Assembly: GCA_029964075.1 (NCBI GenBank) | Contig: CM057138.1 | Coordinates: forward strand, 9,232,932-9,296,931 | DNA from: Patiria pectinifera | Taxonomy: Eukaryota > Echinodermata > Asteroidea > Valvatida > Asterinidae | Length of the DNA stretch: 64,000 bases | Direction of reading: 5' to 3' | Part shown: positions 34,940-46,870 of the stretch, in pieces | Layout: each line of letters begins with the position of its first letter | How positions within the stretch are numbered: position 1 is the stretch's first letter | Program-made: the position numbers and the translations under genes | The notes under the pieces: model-generated | Databases searched by the model: none | Seen by the model: the letters and a program-made list of their open reading frames with translations, nothing else | What the model was told of the DNA's origin: nothing

Positions 34940-35830
34940 ATAACCAACAGCCGACCACAATTCAACGTCATTTTTGAGTTGCTGAAAAGACGTCAGAAAA
35001 CGGACGTTTTATTTTGGGTAAAACCATGACATAACGATATAGTAACCATGCACTGCCCAGAAATCAACGTCGTTAATTGATTCGTTGAAATGACGTTAGA
35101 AAACGGACGTAATATCATGGTTGAAAACATGACCTAATAACGACGTCAATATTATAACCAGCAGCCGACCACAATTCAACGTCGCTTTTTAAGATGTTGA
35201 AATGACGTCAGATAATGGACGTTGTGTTTTGGTTGAAAGCATGACATAAGTATGACGTCAGTTATTATAACCAACAGCCAACCACAATACAACGTCGATT
35301 TTGAGTCATTTGAACGACGTTAGAAAACGAACGTAATATCATGGTTGAAAACATGACTTAATAACGACGTCAAATATTATAACCAGCGGCCGACCATAAT
35401 CCAACGTCATTTTTGAGTCGCTGAAAAGACGTCAGAGAACGGACGTTATATTTTAGGTAAAACCGTGACTTAATAATGACGTTAAATATTTCAACCATCA
35501 AACGACCAGAAATCAACGTCGTTATTTGATTCGTTGACACGACGTTAGAATACGGACGTAAAATCATGGTTAAAAACATGACCAAATAACGACGTCATAT
35601 ATTATAACCAGCAGCCGACCATAATTCAACGTCACATTTTGAGTCGTTGAAAAAACGTCAAAAACGGACGTTGCATTTTAGTTAAAAGCATGACATAAGT
35701 ACGACGTCGGATATGAAAACCAACGGCCAACCACAATTCAACGTCGTTTTTTGAGTTGTTGAAACGACGTTAGAAAGCAAACGTCATATCTTGGTTGAAA
35801 ACATGACATAATTGCGACGTCGCGAAAGGA
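34940..35830. repeat. 112-bp tandem repeat with four-unit higher order
   Basis: The anchor aacca.c.gcc.acca.aa..caacgtc occurs at 34942, 35043, 35155, 35269, 35381, 35493, 35607 and 35718, a spacing of 111-114 bp (once 101). Units four apart resemble each other more than neighbours do: 35043 and 35493 share gcccagaaatcaacgtcgtt-type sequence, 35155 and 35607 share aagcatgacataagta, and 34942 and 35381 share gctgaaaagacgtcag. The higher-order period is therefore about 450 bp. Confidence 0.88.
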
Positions 35831-36148
35831 AACACAAAAATAACAATAATACAACGTTGTTTTTCAGGCCGTTGTAAAGACGTTGACAAAACAACGTCAT
35901 ACCATGGTTGAAATTACGTTTGGTAATATTCCCGACCAAATTCCAACTACATTTCGACGTTGTTGTTATGTAAAATTCTGACGTTAAATTGTCGACACTA
36001 AAGCAACGTCCGGCAGACGTTATAATGGCAACGTCGTCTTTTGGTCGACTAAAACAACGTTGATTTTCGGTTAGGTATGGTTGATCCGACGTTGCGACCA
36101 TAATACAACCGTTAAACAACGTCAGTCTGACGGTCGGTGCCTGCTGGG

Positions 36149-36954
36149 ATATTATGATCTGCGCTCGCGTGATTTGAAACAGATTTATCACTAACGCAGG
36201 TCCCTAAAAACCCACCGTTGATTTTCGAAAGGCCGGTCAAATATTAGTATCAAACAAAAAGTTTTTGTCGGGACACGAACACAAAAGAAGTGAAAATAAA
36301 ACATCTGCATGGCACTGAGTTGATAAATGTAACGGTGAGTGGTTTAGCCTTCGGGCCTGACCTATCCAGCGGTTATCTGATCATGCGGCTTTTGCGGAAG
36401 AGTTCGAATCGGCACGGCTTCTTAGTTCTTGTCTTTAAAAAAAACCCCGGCATCCGCCAAGAAAAACCTCCGCAAAATGAGACCAAAATCTATCAGGAAC
36501 GATGCAATCTGCCGAGCAGAAACTCCAATGCGGGTTCGGCTTTGGTTATCGCTCAATATCAAGAATTTTCGCTTCTCCGAATTATTTTCTTTCATTTTGT
36601 TTCTGTCTCGCTACAGTTAATGCTATACATGGATTGGGCCCGTCCGCCGCAGTGATTACACAGTTCATAGCAAATACCTGGCGATTACATTTGACGTATG
36701 CAAATCTTGTGAGTGCATCACCCCCTTGATCGGGGGATGAAGTCCGTGTATTTGCCGAAGAACACGACAGAAGAAACGCACATGAGTAGCGTCGAGAGGA
36801 CGCCAGTGGCGAAAGATAAAATGTCATATCAATTTCATAATTCCCCGCATACCCGCGGCTGGTTCCGTATCATGTTATTTGCATTTGCTCGTATAAGAAA
36901 ATGCAGGCCCTGGGACTTATTTTAACCCGTAAAACACATTAAACTTAATATATA
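36149..36954. other. Spacer, GC-richer in part
   Basis: A B-box-like word (gagttcgaatcgg, about 36400) hints at SINE debris around 36330-36430, but no A box is convincing. Overlapping open frames on both strands at 36290-36925 have no recognisable domain. Confidence 0.35.
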
Positions 36955-37394
36955 GGTTTTCCCGGCCGGTTTCCTAAAATGTTCATTCACTTCTGAAAAA
37001 ACGGTCATTAATTTCATTTTCGTCTGAATTTGAGAATTGCTCTGAACACGTGTCTCATTTTTGCTACCAGGGCATTTGATTCCATTTCAGTTCAATTAAT
37101 TAATTAATGTTATGTGATGAAATCTGCTACTTTGAATGAGAAAAACGTACTTTTGATTGCACATTCACGAAATTATATGCCAAAACTCTGCGCGAAAAGG
37201 TATGCTTGCGTATATGAATGCACAGGCAACGTCATTGGCCGTCTGTTTCTAAAAACCGAATGCACGGACAACGTAAACGATTGAACTTTCGTTGAATTGA
37301 AATGGAATTTGAGACGTGTATTCATATTCAGACGAAAATGAATGACCGATTTTCAGAAGTGAATGAACATTTTTGGAAATTGGCCAGGAAAACC
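36955..37394. mobile_element. 440-bp MITE with long (about 75-bp) TIRs
   Basis: Left end ggttttcccggccggtttcc and right end (reverse complement) ggttttcctggccaatttcc continue to match through atgttcattcacttctgaaa and cattttcgtctgaat, about 75 bp per arm with scattered differences. tata lies immediately outside both ends (36951-36954 and 37395-37398), a likely TA or TATA target duplication. No coding capacity. Confidence 0.9.
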
Positions 37395-39105
37395 TATAAC
37401 AAAATGACATCATATGAACCGAACTATCATCCCTCTGGCTATACACACCAAGTATATCTATCTAATGATTTTGTTTGCATATCGTAGCAAGAAGCCAGGT
37501 TTCAAGCTTATTACAAATCAAATAATGTAGATTTTTGTATGCATGAATTGATTTCTTGTATATCAAAACATAAAATAATGGATCAAATGTGGTCAACAAT
37601 TAGGACATATTGTATACGCGTATATGGGCCCCTGGTAGCCGCAAATAATGTCGTAGCGCCATTCAACAGAAAATCCCGCAGAAAATAAATCTAGCTGATT
37701 GGATACCTTGAAGGGGAGGCTAGGGGAAAAAAGGAGATTTCACGCACAGCTAGAAGCAACCATTTTGCCGGACAAGCAACGGTCCTATAGACATATCAAT
37801 TCAAAATATTAGAAAGCTTTTTTTTACTGTTTCCTCTAGTGAAAGGTTTATGCTCGTAAATCGAATAGAAATAGCCTTAACAACACCATAAAACTTAAAA
37901 TAAATAGCTTCATTTATTGTTCACGTTTTATTGAGACAGATCACAAAACGTAGCATTTAGGTATTCGTACATGGCTACTTCACTCAATCAATGAATGCTC
38001 AGAAGGCCGACAAAAAAAATCATAAAACATTTTTCTCTAATCCAAATGTTAAACTCCAAAAAACATGTCTGCGTCTCATCTCCATCTGCTGTTTGAACGT
38101 CTCTGAATTGTTGTTCATATTGCTCAGGTGCTTTTTGGAGTTCAAATGCGGAATGACCCAATTCCCTTTAGGCCTAAATCAACCAGCAGCTTTCTAATAA
38201 GTTGCTAATTATATTGAATGAAAGAGAACCAGCCCAGGTCGTTTTGTTTGCATGTGCGTTATCATGTATACTTTGGTGGAACGGACCCCACACCAGGGTA
38301 TTTCGCAGTCTAGTGATAGTGATGAAAACTCCAATGTTTTCCCCCGGTGCCTATTTTATTTTGCAAAATGACCCAGTATACTTTGGCGTCAATCTTAAAT
38401 ATTTATTCTTCGTCGTGCACGTGATGTCAACATGTTTATCTCATATCGTGTTTCATAAAATCGTCCGTTTGGCGCGGCATCAAATTGCAGATTAATGCAA
38501 GGTCCTTGCGTGATGTGGTGAATACCAATAGATGCTTTACCCGATGAACTCTTCATACTGAAAGGGTTTTTTAGTCCACAAGATTCCTTGCAACACAAAA
38601 GAGAAAATCTCGGCGTTGAAGTCCATTCACGTCGCAACTACCGTCATTTGTCGTTCAATTAGTGTAGCTTAAAAAAAAAAGACAATTTGAAGTCAGTTCC
38701 GAGAAACGAACATTTAAATTTATTTACGAGCCAACAGTCATATCCTACTTATGATGTCTGACCCTCAAATTTGCTATACAAATCAATCAGAGCAGTATTT
38801 TAAAATTGGCATTGTATAGTCCATATTATTTTTACAATAAAATCCCAGGCGTATTCAAAGTATTTATCAAACTGGCGGAGAACATCGACGGCTCTTCGGG
38901 GTTTCTTAACTACTCAAGCGAATGAATTGTGAACGAATAAACTATCTGCACTGCAGGTATCTCATCAGATCGAGGGTGTTCTTTGTTATGTTAAGTTCGG
39001 TAACAATGAACGCACAAAAGCTTTACTCATGCCTATTCCAACCGACAAAAATACCACACGACCTCTAACTCCGCCATAACACATAAGTCATAACACATAT
39101 CTGGC
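37395..39105. other. Gene-free spacer
   Basis: No gene, RNA or bounded element supported. Confidence 0.4.
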
Positions 39106-39700
39106 ATGGGCATCCCGTCCATGCCAGATATAGAAATCATTGTTGAAGGAGTAATCAAGCTGTTAACTGAGCTGAATCCAAACAAGTCGTCAGGCCCTGA
39201 TGACATTAATTTCCCTACGTTTCCTGAAACAAACGGCAAAAGAAATTGCTCCAGCCCTTACCATCATATTTCAACTGTCACTGGACTCGGGCATCGTCCC
39301 AATAGACTGGCTCTGTGCAAACATAACACCCATATTCAAAAAAAGGCGACCGTACCTCCCCATCAAACTACCGTTCAATCAACTTAACAGCAGAGGTAGC
39401 AGCGTCACTGCCATAAAAAAAAAAAGGATCCACACTGGGAGAACTTAGCTACTAGGCGGAAAGTGAACTTCCATCAAGCACTAGGGCGTCCCCTCGCCAT
39501 TCCCGCAAGAAACATCCTGCGCCCGGTCCAACGGTCCACCAGACAAACGTACCACCAACAACTTCATACCAATCCAAGCAAACAAAAACTGCTACAAGCA
39601 ATCATTTCTCCCACGCACATTAGAGGACCGGAACTTACTGCCTAAAGTGATTACAGCAATTCAGGATGAAAGGAAGTTTCAAATCTGCCATCAACACACA
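39106..39700 (+). pseudogene. CR1-like LINE reverse transcriptase, broken and internally deleted
   Basis: Start of an RT domain: LLTELNPNKSSGPDDI in the frame of 39106, continued one frame over by FLKQTAKEIAPALTIIFQLSLDSGIVPIDW and NITPIFKK (39206-39345), then NYRSINL-like residues in a third frame (39358-39390). From about 39425 the sequence is the far C-terminal tail of the same ORF2: HWENLATRRKVNFHQAL, IPARNILRPVQRSTRQTY, and after another shift SFLPRTLEDRNLLPKV. That tail normally lies several hundred residues beyond the RT start, so the palm with its YxDD active site is deleted at an A-rich joint near 39412-39424. At least three frameshifts; no endonuclease domain. It is dead. Confidence 0.85.
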
Positions 39701-39724
39701 CACACTGACACACCCACACACACG

Positions 39725-40020
39725 TGTGTTACATACCTTGTGTGGACATTGCTTTGTTTTCGTGTAGTTAAGAAAACACGGTACAAAAAATAACTTTACT
39801 TAAACTGTGAAAACTCTTTTAACCCAATTTTTTTTCTATGATTCCCTATAGTGTTTCTCTTCATTCTGCTACAGATAAACCTAACCCAAAAATGCCTCTA
39901 AACCTGTTTTCCAGAAAGGGCAAAACCTTATGTGGACACTGCTTAGTCCACATAAGGTTAACACAACCTGCATTATGTGGACCTCTTTTGTTCACAAGTC
40001 CACATAGGGTATGTAACACA
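39725..40020. mobile_element. 296-bp inverted-repeat element, TIR tgtgttacatacc
   Basis: Ends tgtgttacatacc (39725-39737) and ggtatgtaacaca (40008-40020) are inverted copies, and the match resumes inward through tgtggac/gtccaca. The centre has a second palindrome, ccttatgtggac ... gtccacataagg (39927-39958). CA-rich simple sequence lies on both sides, which hides any target duplication. Confidence 0.8.
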
Positions 40021-40404
40021 AACTCACACACACACAACATCATCTGTGAGAAAGAAGAAACCAAGTCAACCAAGTAAACAGCAAAACAACAAATCCATGC
40101 GCACAACCAACCCTGCCCGTGTGACCCCTGAGAAGAGGTGTTGGGTGCAGTATTCATCAAGACAAGGTCTACAGTACTTGAGGTTGTGTTTAAATATCGT
40201 GATAAAGCCTGGTAAACTATATTTTCCGTTTACACGCATCAAAATGTACGCGGGGGATCACACATAGAATATGTCACCTATAACGTAATCGGTTGAACCT
40301 TGCAAAATGTACAAATAAGGGCCCTTCTTTATTCATAAAATACAACCCACATATTACAATGTTCATGTACTGTAGTGTTGTGCGGTTTCCCTACTCGAAC
40401 TGAT
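40021..40404. other. Spacer
   Basis: CA-rich at the left end, otherwise nothing supported. Confidence 0.35.
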
Positions 40405-40665
40405 GGTGGGTGCATACCTATGTTCCCCAATAACCCCAACCCTAACCCTAAGGATTTTGGGGAACATAGGTATTGGGAAACATAGGTATTGGGGAACATC
40501 GGGTAGACCCCCTGAGGGTCGGCGGTATGTGACGGGGTCTACCGGGCACGATGTTCCCCAATACCTATGTTCTCCAATACCGGCCCCCAATCCTTAGCGT
40601 TAGGGTTGAGGTAAATGTTAGGGATGGGGAACATAGGTATTGAGGAGCATTGGTATGAACCTGAT
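40405..40665. mobile_element. Hairpin element of ggggaacataggtattgggg units
   Basis: The whole 260 bp is a foldback. Outer arms: tgcatacctatgttcccca on the left and tggggaacataggtattgag on the right; inner arms: attggggaacatcgggtagac and, in inverted form, gatgttccccaatacctatg preceded by ggtctaccgggc. The left arm includes ccctaaccctaagg and the right arm its counterpart ccttagcgttaggg. The word ggggaacataggtattgggg is iterated within the arms. Confidence 0.85.
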
Positions 40666-42212
40666 GTGACCACAACATGTTATTTGGGATGGTGAATGTT
40701 TTGGGGCTACTGTTTAAAAGTAATTATTCTTCGGTCATTTTCCTTCCAACAAGAAAAACGCGTCATCGATCGTCTTGAAAGCCTGATATAATTGGGAAAA
40801 TCACATTTTGGCCAAGCGGATCTTGAATACAATCCTAAACTTGCCTGTGGTAAATAATTGTTGCAACTATATATCCTCTACGGACCTCCTTTAATCGGAG
40901 ATATTCCGATAGACTGGACATCATCATGTTCTGTAATGATTTAGCTCTCTCGGAACTTAAACGCAAGCCGGGCGCTTAGCGATAATTTCCCAACGGATTT
41001 TGGAGGGTTTGTGACATTGTAATCTCCTCTATCTATTCGGCGGGGACTTTTGCCATTTCCATTGCAAGAATATGATTGTCTGGCGTCATGGTGTTCATCT
41101 TATTTTGTCCCTGAAGCTAGCTCGTTTTCTCCTCGCGGCTTTTTTTTTCAGAGTAGTATTGAAACAAATTGTGCAACATCAAATTGAGTGTTGAAGCTTT
41201 CCATTGGCTTTGTGGACATGGACGACACTCCGCGATTGAGTCGTTCGTATTTCTACGCAATAACATGTCTATTTCACAACCACATTGCGGTTTGATTTGC
41301 AGCATTCTTCGCTCAAACAAGAAGGATGTTCACCTTGTTGACTATATCGGCATTTTGTAGGGAAATTTTCCAATGCATCCTTGTCATTTAGAGTTTTTGA
41401 AACGAACTCATAAAACTCGGATCATCAAAAATGTAAAAAAAAACAAAAATAACAAATAATATTTTTCTGCCGGCCCATTTCCAGTAATTTACTTGATATA
41501 GTCCTTCTGATTTAAAACTTCTTCAGACAGCCATTTCGGACTTTTTTTGGTTATATTATGTAAACCAGCATATGGCAAAAAAAGTACCACAATAAGATTT
41601 TTGAAAATGAAATATTCGTCTACACAAGACTTAAGAACCCCTCACTGATATGCTGAAGGTTGTCCCAAAAACGTAGGCAGGCATAATATTTGGTGTGTTT
41701 TTTTTGGTTTTTGTGGTTTTGTTTGTTGGGGGAGTATCGTAACTATGATCCCGTTAACGATATTAAGTGATTGAGGTAAAGCGTTCTACATGTATTTACG
41801 ACTCTGGGCAATAGTATGAGCAGCACCACCGAGTATTATTTGATTTCACCCCACCCCCATCCCCACCCCCGCACTTTACGTATTTGAAATGTCGGGGAAG
41901 AGTCGGATTTTTTTATGCCATTGATGATTGTAACCATTGCTTTACAATGCGACATTTTCATCAATCTTCATGTTTTGCTCATAACGAAAGCAATATTTTT
42001 TGAAGACTAAATGGGGGAATGGTATTTTTTGTTCCCTGCTATTCCGAATCAGTTTCTATCGCGATTCTTTAGAGGGGTAACTCCATCGAAAGGAACAGTT
42101 CAGCTGAGTAACGACATACGAAATTAAAATATAACGAATTAATGTACTATAGATTCGACAGCACTGATCCGGCATTGCAAATTCGACTGTCCACAGAAAG
42201 TATGTGCCTCTA
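40666..42212. other. Gene-free spacer
   Basis: No exon or element supported. T-rich and A-rich runs at 41700-41725 and 41430-41460. Confidence 0.4.
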
Positions 42213-42605
42213 GTCTAGGGTTCGACTAAAACGGTAGCCCGCAAGCCGAAGGTGGTCAAAACAGCCGCGCAGGTAGCCCGGCTGGCGAGTCAAAAATTTA
42301 TGGGCTAAGGCAAAGATAAAAAGACAAGAAAAATAATTCATTAGATTCAGAAAGCAAACCTGTATCAGTTTGTATCTAATTTCATTAACTGTTTAGGATT
42401 AGAATATTATATCTGTTTATTCAAAAACACTGACAAGATTGCCTCATGATATACGTTTTACACGTATGGACATTGTTGTTTATGAGACACTCTATAAAAG
42501 GAAAACATGCAGGCTAGTGAAAATGCCTGCGGGTAAGTTAATAGTATTGTTTCAGTAGCCCGGCTGGCTAGTGGAAGAAAAAAAAAGTCAAGGCCCAATT
42601 CTGCT
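42213..42605 (+). mobile_element. Tagcccg-type MITE, copy 1
   Basis: Starts near agggttcgactaaaacggtagcccg; the right part has cagtagcccggctggctagtgga. It is a full-length match, inverted, to 53083-53468, including an exact central phrase ttgttgtttatgagacactc followed by tataaaag. The words agcccg and ggctggctagt occur near both ends in inverted order, suggesting imperfect TIRs. No target duplication found. Confidence 0.78.
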
Positions 42606-43329
42606 CTAGGCCCTAACATGGGATCCTCGGTTGCAAACAAAAGTGAATATTGTCGAGTGGCATTAGGATATCTTTCCGGAGGTATAAATACTTACAGGGC
42701 AGTCATACGCAACGCCCCGAGAGAGGGAGAGAGCCCGGCACTGCTTTAATGACGAATTCGCCCTCAAGGCTGTCCAAAGAACAAGTGGCTTGATAACCGT
42801 TGGTGAACGCAAATGGCGGACCAATATCGTCTTCGCTATAATATCTCTTGACGGTAAATTGAGTGAAACTGTCCAGAAGAAGTTTATTTCCAGCCAACTA
42901 ATCAGATTCTGTGGTTACCCTAATCGCCTTTGCTGTCACTTTGGTGTTGACTTTGTTTAATTAAAGACGCCCTCCGGCGATTGAGATTTAGAGAGTTAAT
43001 CCACTTACTGTTAAAATCCGATCATTCATCAACACCCACAAAATCAAATTACAAAAAGAGATAAAAAACGAGTGAACAGAAAACCGCTTTCTTTGATTAT
43101 GATATCAGGCCATAGCCTTTTTAGGTGTTGGAATTTACCTGGATAATTTTTGTTTACTGTTATTGATTTAATTTTACTTTAAACCACTTTCCAGTGCAAA
43201 ACGTAAAATATGAAAATCCCACGTGGCCAATGGGCAAATAGGGTAGGAAACTTGCCTTGGAAATACTACGTATATTATATGCATATATGGATCGTGTGAT
43301 GGATATATACAACGGGTGTCATGCCTTTA
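42606..43329. other. Spacer; ambiguous exon-like stretch on minus strand
   Basis: On the minus strand 42694-42906 is open in two frames and ends at a consensus-like donor (gccctgtaagtat, about 42693). No polypyrimidine tract precedes it and no protein family is recognisable, so I do not call an exon; a non-coding 5' exon of the minus-strand GPCR is conceivable. Confidence 0.25.
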
Positions 43330-43709
43330 GGCCAAAAAAAAAAAGTCTCCGGTTTCTGGTATGGAGCTTGCCCCAAAAGTGGTGCGGCGACGCGGCTTTT
43401 TTTTTTTTTTTTACCTGTTTTTTTTTTTTTTTGGCTTCAAATGTCGGCTGATGACTGCAAATGGTGCCTGACTAAACTTAGTGCAAATATATGGGAGTCC
43501 AGAGAGGCCACATAAATCTTATTCTCGATCATAACCCCATCTAAAAACACGTTTAAATTGTGCAGCAGCAGAATTCCAGTCAAACCAGTGAGTTTGGCGG
43601 TTTTGAAACATCATCTTGTATTGAAAAAAAAACTTTTTCATTTTGCCGACGCGCATGGCTACGGTGACGCGCGCGCATACCAGAAACCGGAGACTTTTTT
43701 TTTTTGGCC
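43330..43709 (+). mobile_element. PIF/Harbinger-type MITE, copy 1
   Basis: A 380-bp element with 35-bp inverted ends (ggccaaaaaaaaaaagtctc, then cggtttctggtatg), flanked by tta at 43327-43329 and 43710-43712. A 3-bp TWA target duplication next to GGCC ends is typical of PIF/Harbinger MITEs (established knowledge). Internal T17 and T15 runs and a cgcgcgcgc tract; no coding capacity. Confidence 0.92.
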
Positions 43710-43712
43710 TTA

Positions 43713-45195
43713 GAGAATGGCTTCGGTTTGTGTGGATGCGCTGGGTTTGGGTGGGCTGGGCTGTGTTGTTCTGCTGGGCAGAATTAGGTTTTAAAATCTC
43801 AGTGCAATCATATATGCAAGTAAATTATTAAAGTTGAAATGGGTCGGCGCAACCGCAAATTAATAACCCATCATAGATAACCCTTCCACTCTTCGAACGT
43901 TTTTTGTTGAGTAAAACTGCGAAATGCTGTTTGGCAATTCGTTGGGTAAAGTAAAGCGATTTCCAGCTTCACATATCAAAGAAGTACAGGCCTTCCGCCA
44001 GAATGCATGTTGGACGTAGAAATCTGCCACAGCATTGTGATTAATTTCCCCGGCGTTTGTTCTGCGATTTAGCATTAAGCGTTGCACTTCCCTTGAATGT
44101 GGTTTTACTTGAATGAGATCCTCGTTGATTTTTTACAAGTTGGAGTGGTAGATGGGTTGAGACTTAATATAAAAAAGAAGAATACAATATTTGAATTGGC
44201 AAATCAACCAGGGGACGTCTAATTCTCAATGTTGTTGGATTTTCTCTCCGGCAATTTTCTTCGCCGGGGACTTCGTTGTTATTGAAATCAGCAACCAATG
44301 CACTCACATAACAATACAAAGGAAAAACAGTTCTTTTTGTGCGGGATGGCCACAAAAGCCAATGACTTATAGGGATTTCCATCGGGATCCTATGATCTAA
44401 TTCCCCATGTGGTTAAGAAAGGCAAAACATAACAATAAATGTTAAAGTCTAGAATGTTGGGATTTATTTATTTATTTATTTATTTATATATTTCCTCTTT
44501 ATATTGGGTGGCCCAATGGCGGTCCTTTATCAGATCTCCTATGCGTCCCAGTAATGAGAATAACGATGCTATACGTTTCCCAAGTTAATATTTTAACACT
44601 TGTACCGTTCAAATGGCATAGAAAGTAGGAATAGGAAACGGGTACGGGGGAAGGGTTAATAAGGGGGGGGGGTCTGTTTGAGGCTAAGGTGTGCTAGGCG
44701 GGTCCGCAGGTAAGCCCCCCTGGAAAATTTTGAAATCTACGAAGATTTCTTCTGCAGTCCAAGGTAATTCAAGAATAATATTTGGGGGGCCACATGTAAC
44801 TGGTTTCATAACATTAGTCAAAAGCTGAAAGGGGTTGGGGTTGCACCCCCGCCCCACATCCGCTCCCGAAAATATTTCCCAATTTTGTTAAAGTATGTCG
44901 TTGGGCTCCCTTGCTTATTTCAATTTGAAATTGTCACCAATTGTATTTGATGAACTGTTATTTACGAATGCAGCATTCTTATTCGTCCTTGTTTTGGGAA
45001 AATTGTCTCATGGGCGAGGAGGTGGAAAAGCAAATCCGTTTTCTATCATTCATTTACATGTTCGATCAATCATTTTCGTTGTTGGCAAGCTGAAAGTTCT
45101 TAAATGTCTCCAATCTCTGTGAGATTCTTGAAATGATTTATGAAACATGTCGGTATTTCTTTCGTAATCCAGTTTAAAAAAAAAACCAAGCATTA
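43713..45195. other. Spacer with (TTTA)n and G runs
   Basis: A (TTTA)n microsatellite lies at 44462-44490, and G-rich runs at 44664-44673. No gene supported. Confidence 0.4.
44462..44490. repeat. (TTTA)n microsatellite
   Basis: About seven units of ttta/attt. Confidence 0.97.
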
Positions 45196-45568
45196 GGCCA
45201 AAACAAAAAATATTCGGTCTCTGGTCAGACCAAAGTTCCGGAATTGACGCGGCCACGCGGCTTTTTTTTTCTTTTTTCTTTTTTTCTTTTTTCTTCAAGC
45301 TTGGATTGTACAGACAAGGTGGGTACTATTTTACTTTTTTGGTGTCCTCGTGTACATTGGTGTCCTCCATAATTTGCCTTGGTGCTTTCGATCATTTGCC
45401 TTGGTGCACTTTCCCATTCCGTGGTGCTCTTCGGTAAAAAAAAATGAGGAGGTGCGGCAATAGAGGGCGCTGTTGGAGCTACCGCGGAACATTTTGGGAA
45501 AAAAGATCGACGCGCATGATTAAAATCAACGCGCGCGCTGACCAGAGACCACTCATTTTTTTTTGGCC
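45196..45568. mobile_element. PIF/Harbinger-type MITE, diverged relative
   Basis: 373 bp with inverted ends ggccaaaacaaaaaatattc, then ggtctctggtcag, on the left and ctgaccagagacc...ttttttggcc on the right. tta flanks both sides (45193-45195, 45569-45571). It shares end design, length, an internal cgcgcgcgc block and T-rich runs with the copies at 43330 and 46871, but the interior is largely different (ggtgtcctc, ttgccttggtgc repeats). It is a related subfamily. Confidence 0.88.
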
Positions 45569-45829
45569 TTATGAATATTTTTTTGTTGCATTTCTAAATG
45601 TATGTTGAGCTGACCATGTAAATGTATGTTGCTCTGAATCTAGGTTCTTTAATTAAAGGACAAAAGGATACAAATGCCTTCGTTTATGGATTAATCGCAT
45701 TGCAATTACACCGAAATCACGCATTAACATTAAACAAATAAAAGTGTCATTATTTAATCATTCAGTCTCATCCCTTGCCAACCGAAGAATGCACGGACTG
45801 ACTATAACATTTTATGGCCAAAGCATGAA

Positions 45830-46140
45830 AATGAATGATGCAAAACGAATGAGCTGTTTTCAATTCAACGCCAATCTCCAGATGAGATGATTTTTCCGAA
45901 CGTGGATGAATTAGAATGCTACATTCGCGAATTACACTGCACCAAATATGAAATCTATTGGTGTAAATACAATATCGGAGCTAACAGTGTAGCCCAATGA
46001 CGTTCTGGAACGACACTAAAGTATCTGCCCATGGTATTTAAATGATAACTGTATTATGTTAAAGTAACTGGAAACACGTATATTTTAAAAGTGCTATTGG
46101 AATGGAATTACATTCTAGTTTTACCAATAATACCATGTGT
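45830..46140 (+). repeat. Dispersed repeat, coding-like, copy 1
   Basis: Shares atgaatga..aaacgaat and gaattagaat.cttc/ctac phrases with 53730-53960, and a 25-bp exact block (45941-45965) with 55198-55222. In one frame it reads APNMKSIGVNTISELTV, stop, PNDVLER, aligning to GPNMKSIGVDSKSELTIELNEVLER at 55 kb. It is a decayed copy of something protein-coding, not identified. Confidence 0.55.
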
Positions 46141-46870
46141 GTATCTATGAAAAGTACTTTAAGAGACACAAATATTTAACTGACTGACTGACACTAAATG
46201 CCCATCAAGTTTGATTTGTTTGTAGTCGAATCTTGCCACAATTCTACAAGTTTAGAGTATTATGTTATTGAGCCGACCGAGCGGGTTGGTGTTTACAATT
46301 CATAAATAGGACACAGCCTATCTCTTGTGCTTATGTGAACGCCGCCTTGGGTTATTCCCTTGCAGAGAGTAAAGCCGGATTCTGAGTCCAATTAACGCGA
46401 AACATGAATTGCTCGCCTGCGGGCAGAAAAGTGTAATTGAGGCCGCCTCCTTCATAGTTCACTGCACGAGGAGTTGTATAATATCTGCCGGGCTGGTGAA
46501 AAATTCCTACTGACATGTTGTTTTGAAAATCGGTTCACATCAATTCAACACACAATATGTTGCGTAATGAAGAGAAATGCGCGAACTAACAACAATGTTA
46601 TTGATAAAACAAACATCCTCACTCAAATCTGTTGTTTGGAATACGAGAAAAGTATACATGGCTAAGTTGCATATGTACTCCTTAGACGTGTGTTATGTGA
46701 GTCCGAACGCAAAGAATACTTAGATACAATTTCTTATTGTCAAACTGGACGAGAAAACACCACCATTTTAGCAATCGAAACCAAACACTTCAAAAAAGCA
46801 GCCCCAAGAGGCGGCTTTCAAACTACCCCTAATTATTGTTACCAGGCATGGCGACAAATGAAGGCGATAA
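46141..46870. other. Spacer
   Basis: No supported feature; short open frames only. Confidence 0.35.

Larger units (their letters stand above)
31955..36148. mobile_element. 4.2-kb TIR element, ends cccagcaggca
   Basis: Perfect terminal inverted 11-mers cccagcaggca (31955-31965) and tgcctgctggg (36138-36148), each with at on its outer side, delimit 4194 bp. The left arm (about 31980-32530) and right arm (about 34680-36130) are dense in gacgtc, acgtc and gtctgac words, and the arms are only loosely inverted copies of each other. The middle (32720-34660) is ordinary AT-rich DNA containing a SINE tail. No transposase is visible, so the element is non-autonomous. Elements with these ends are common in animals; I do not assign the superfamily. 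Confidence 0.8.

Noticed and set aside
40436..40452. Interstitial telomere
   Set aside because: Only two ccctaa units, inside a hairpin element; no array.
42694..42906. Minus-strand exon with gtaagt donor
   Set aside because: The donor is good but the acceptor side lacks a pyrimidine tract, two frames are open, and no protein is recognised.
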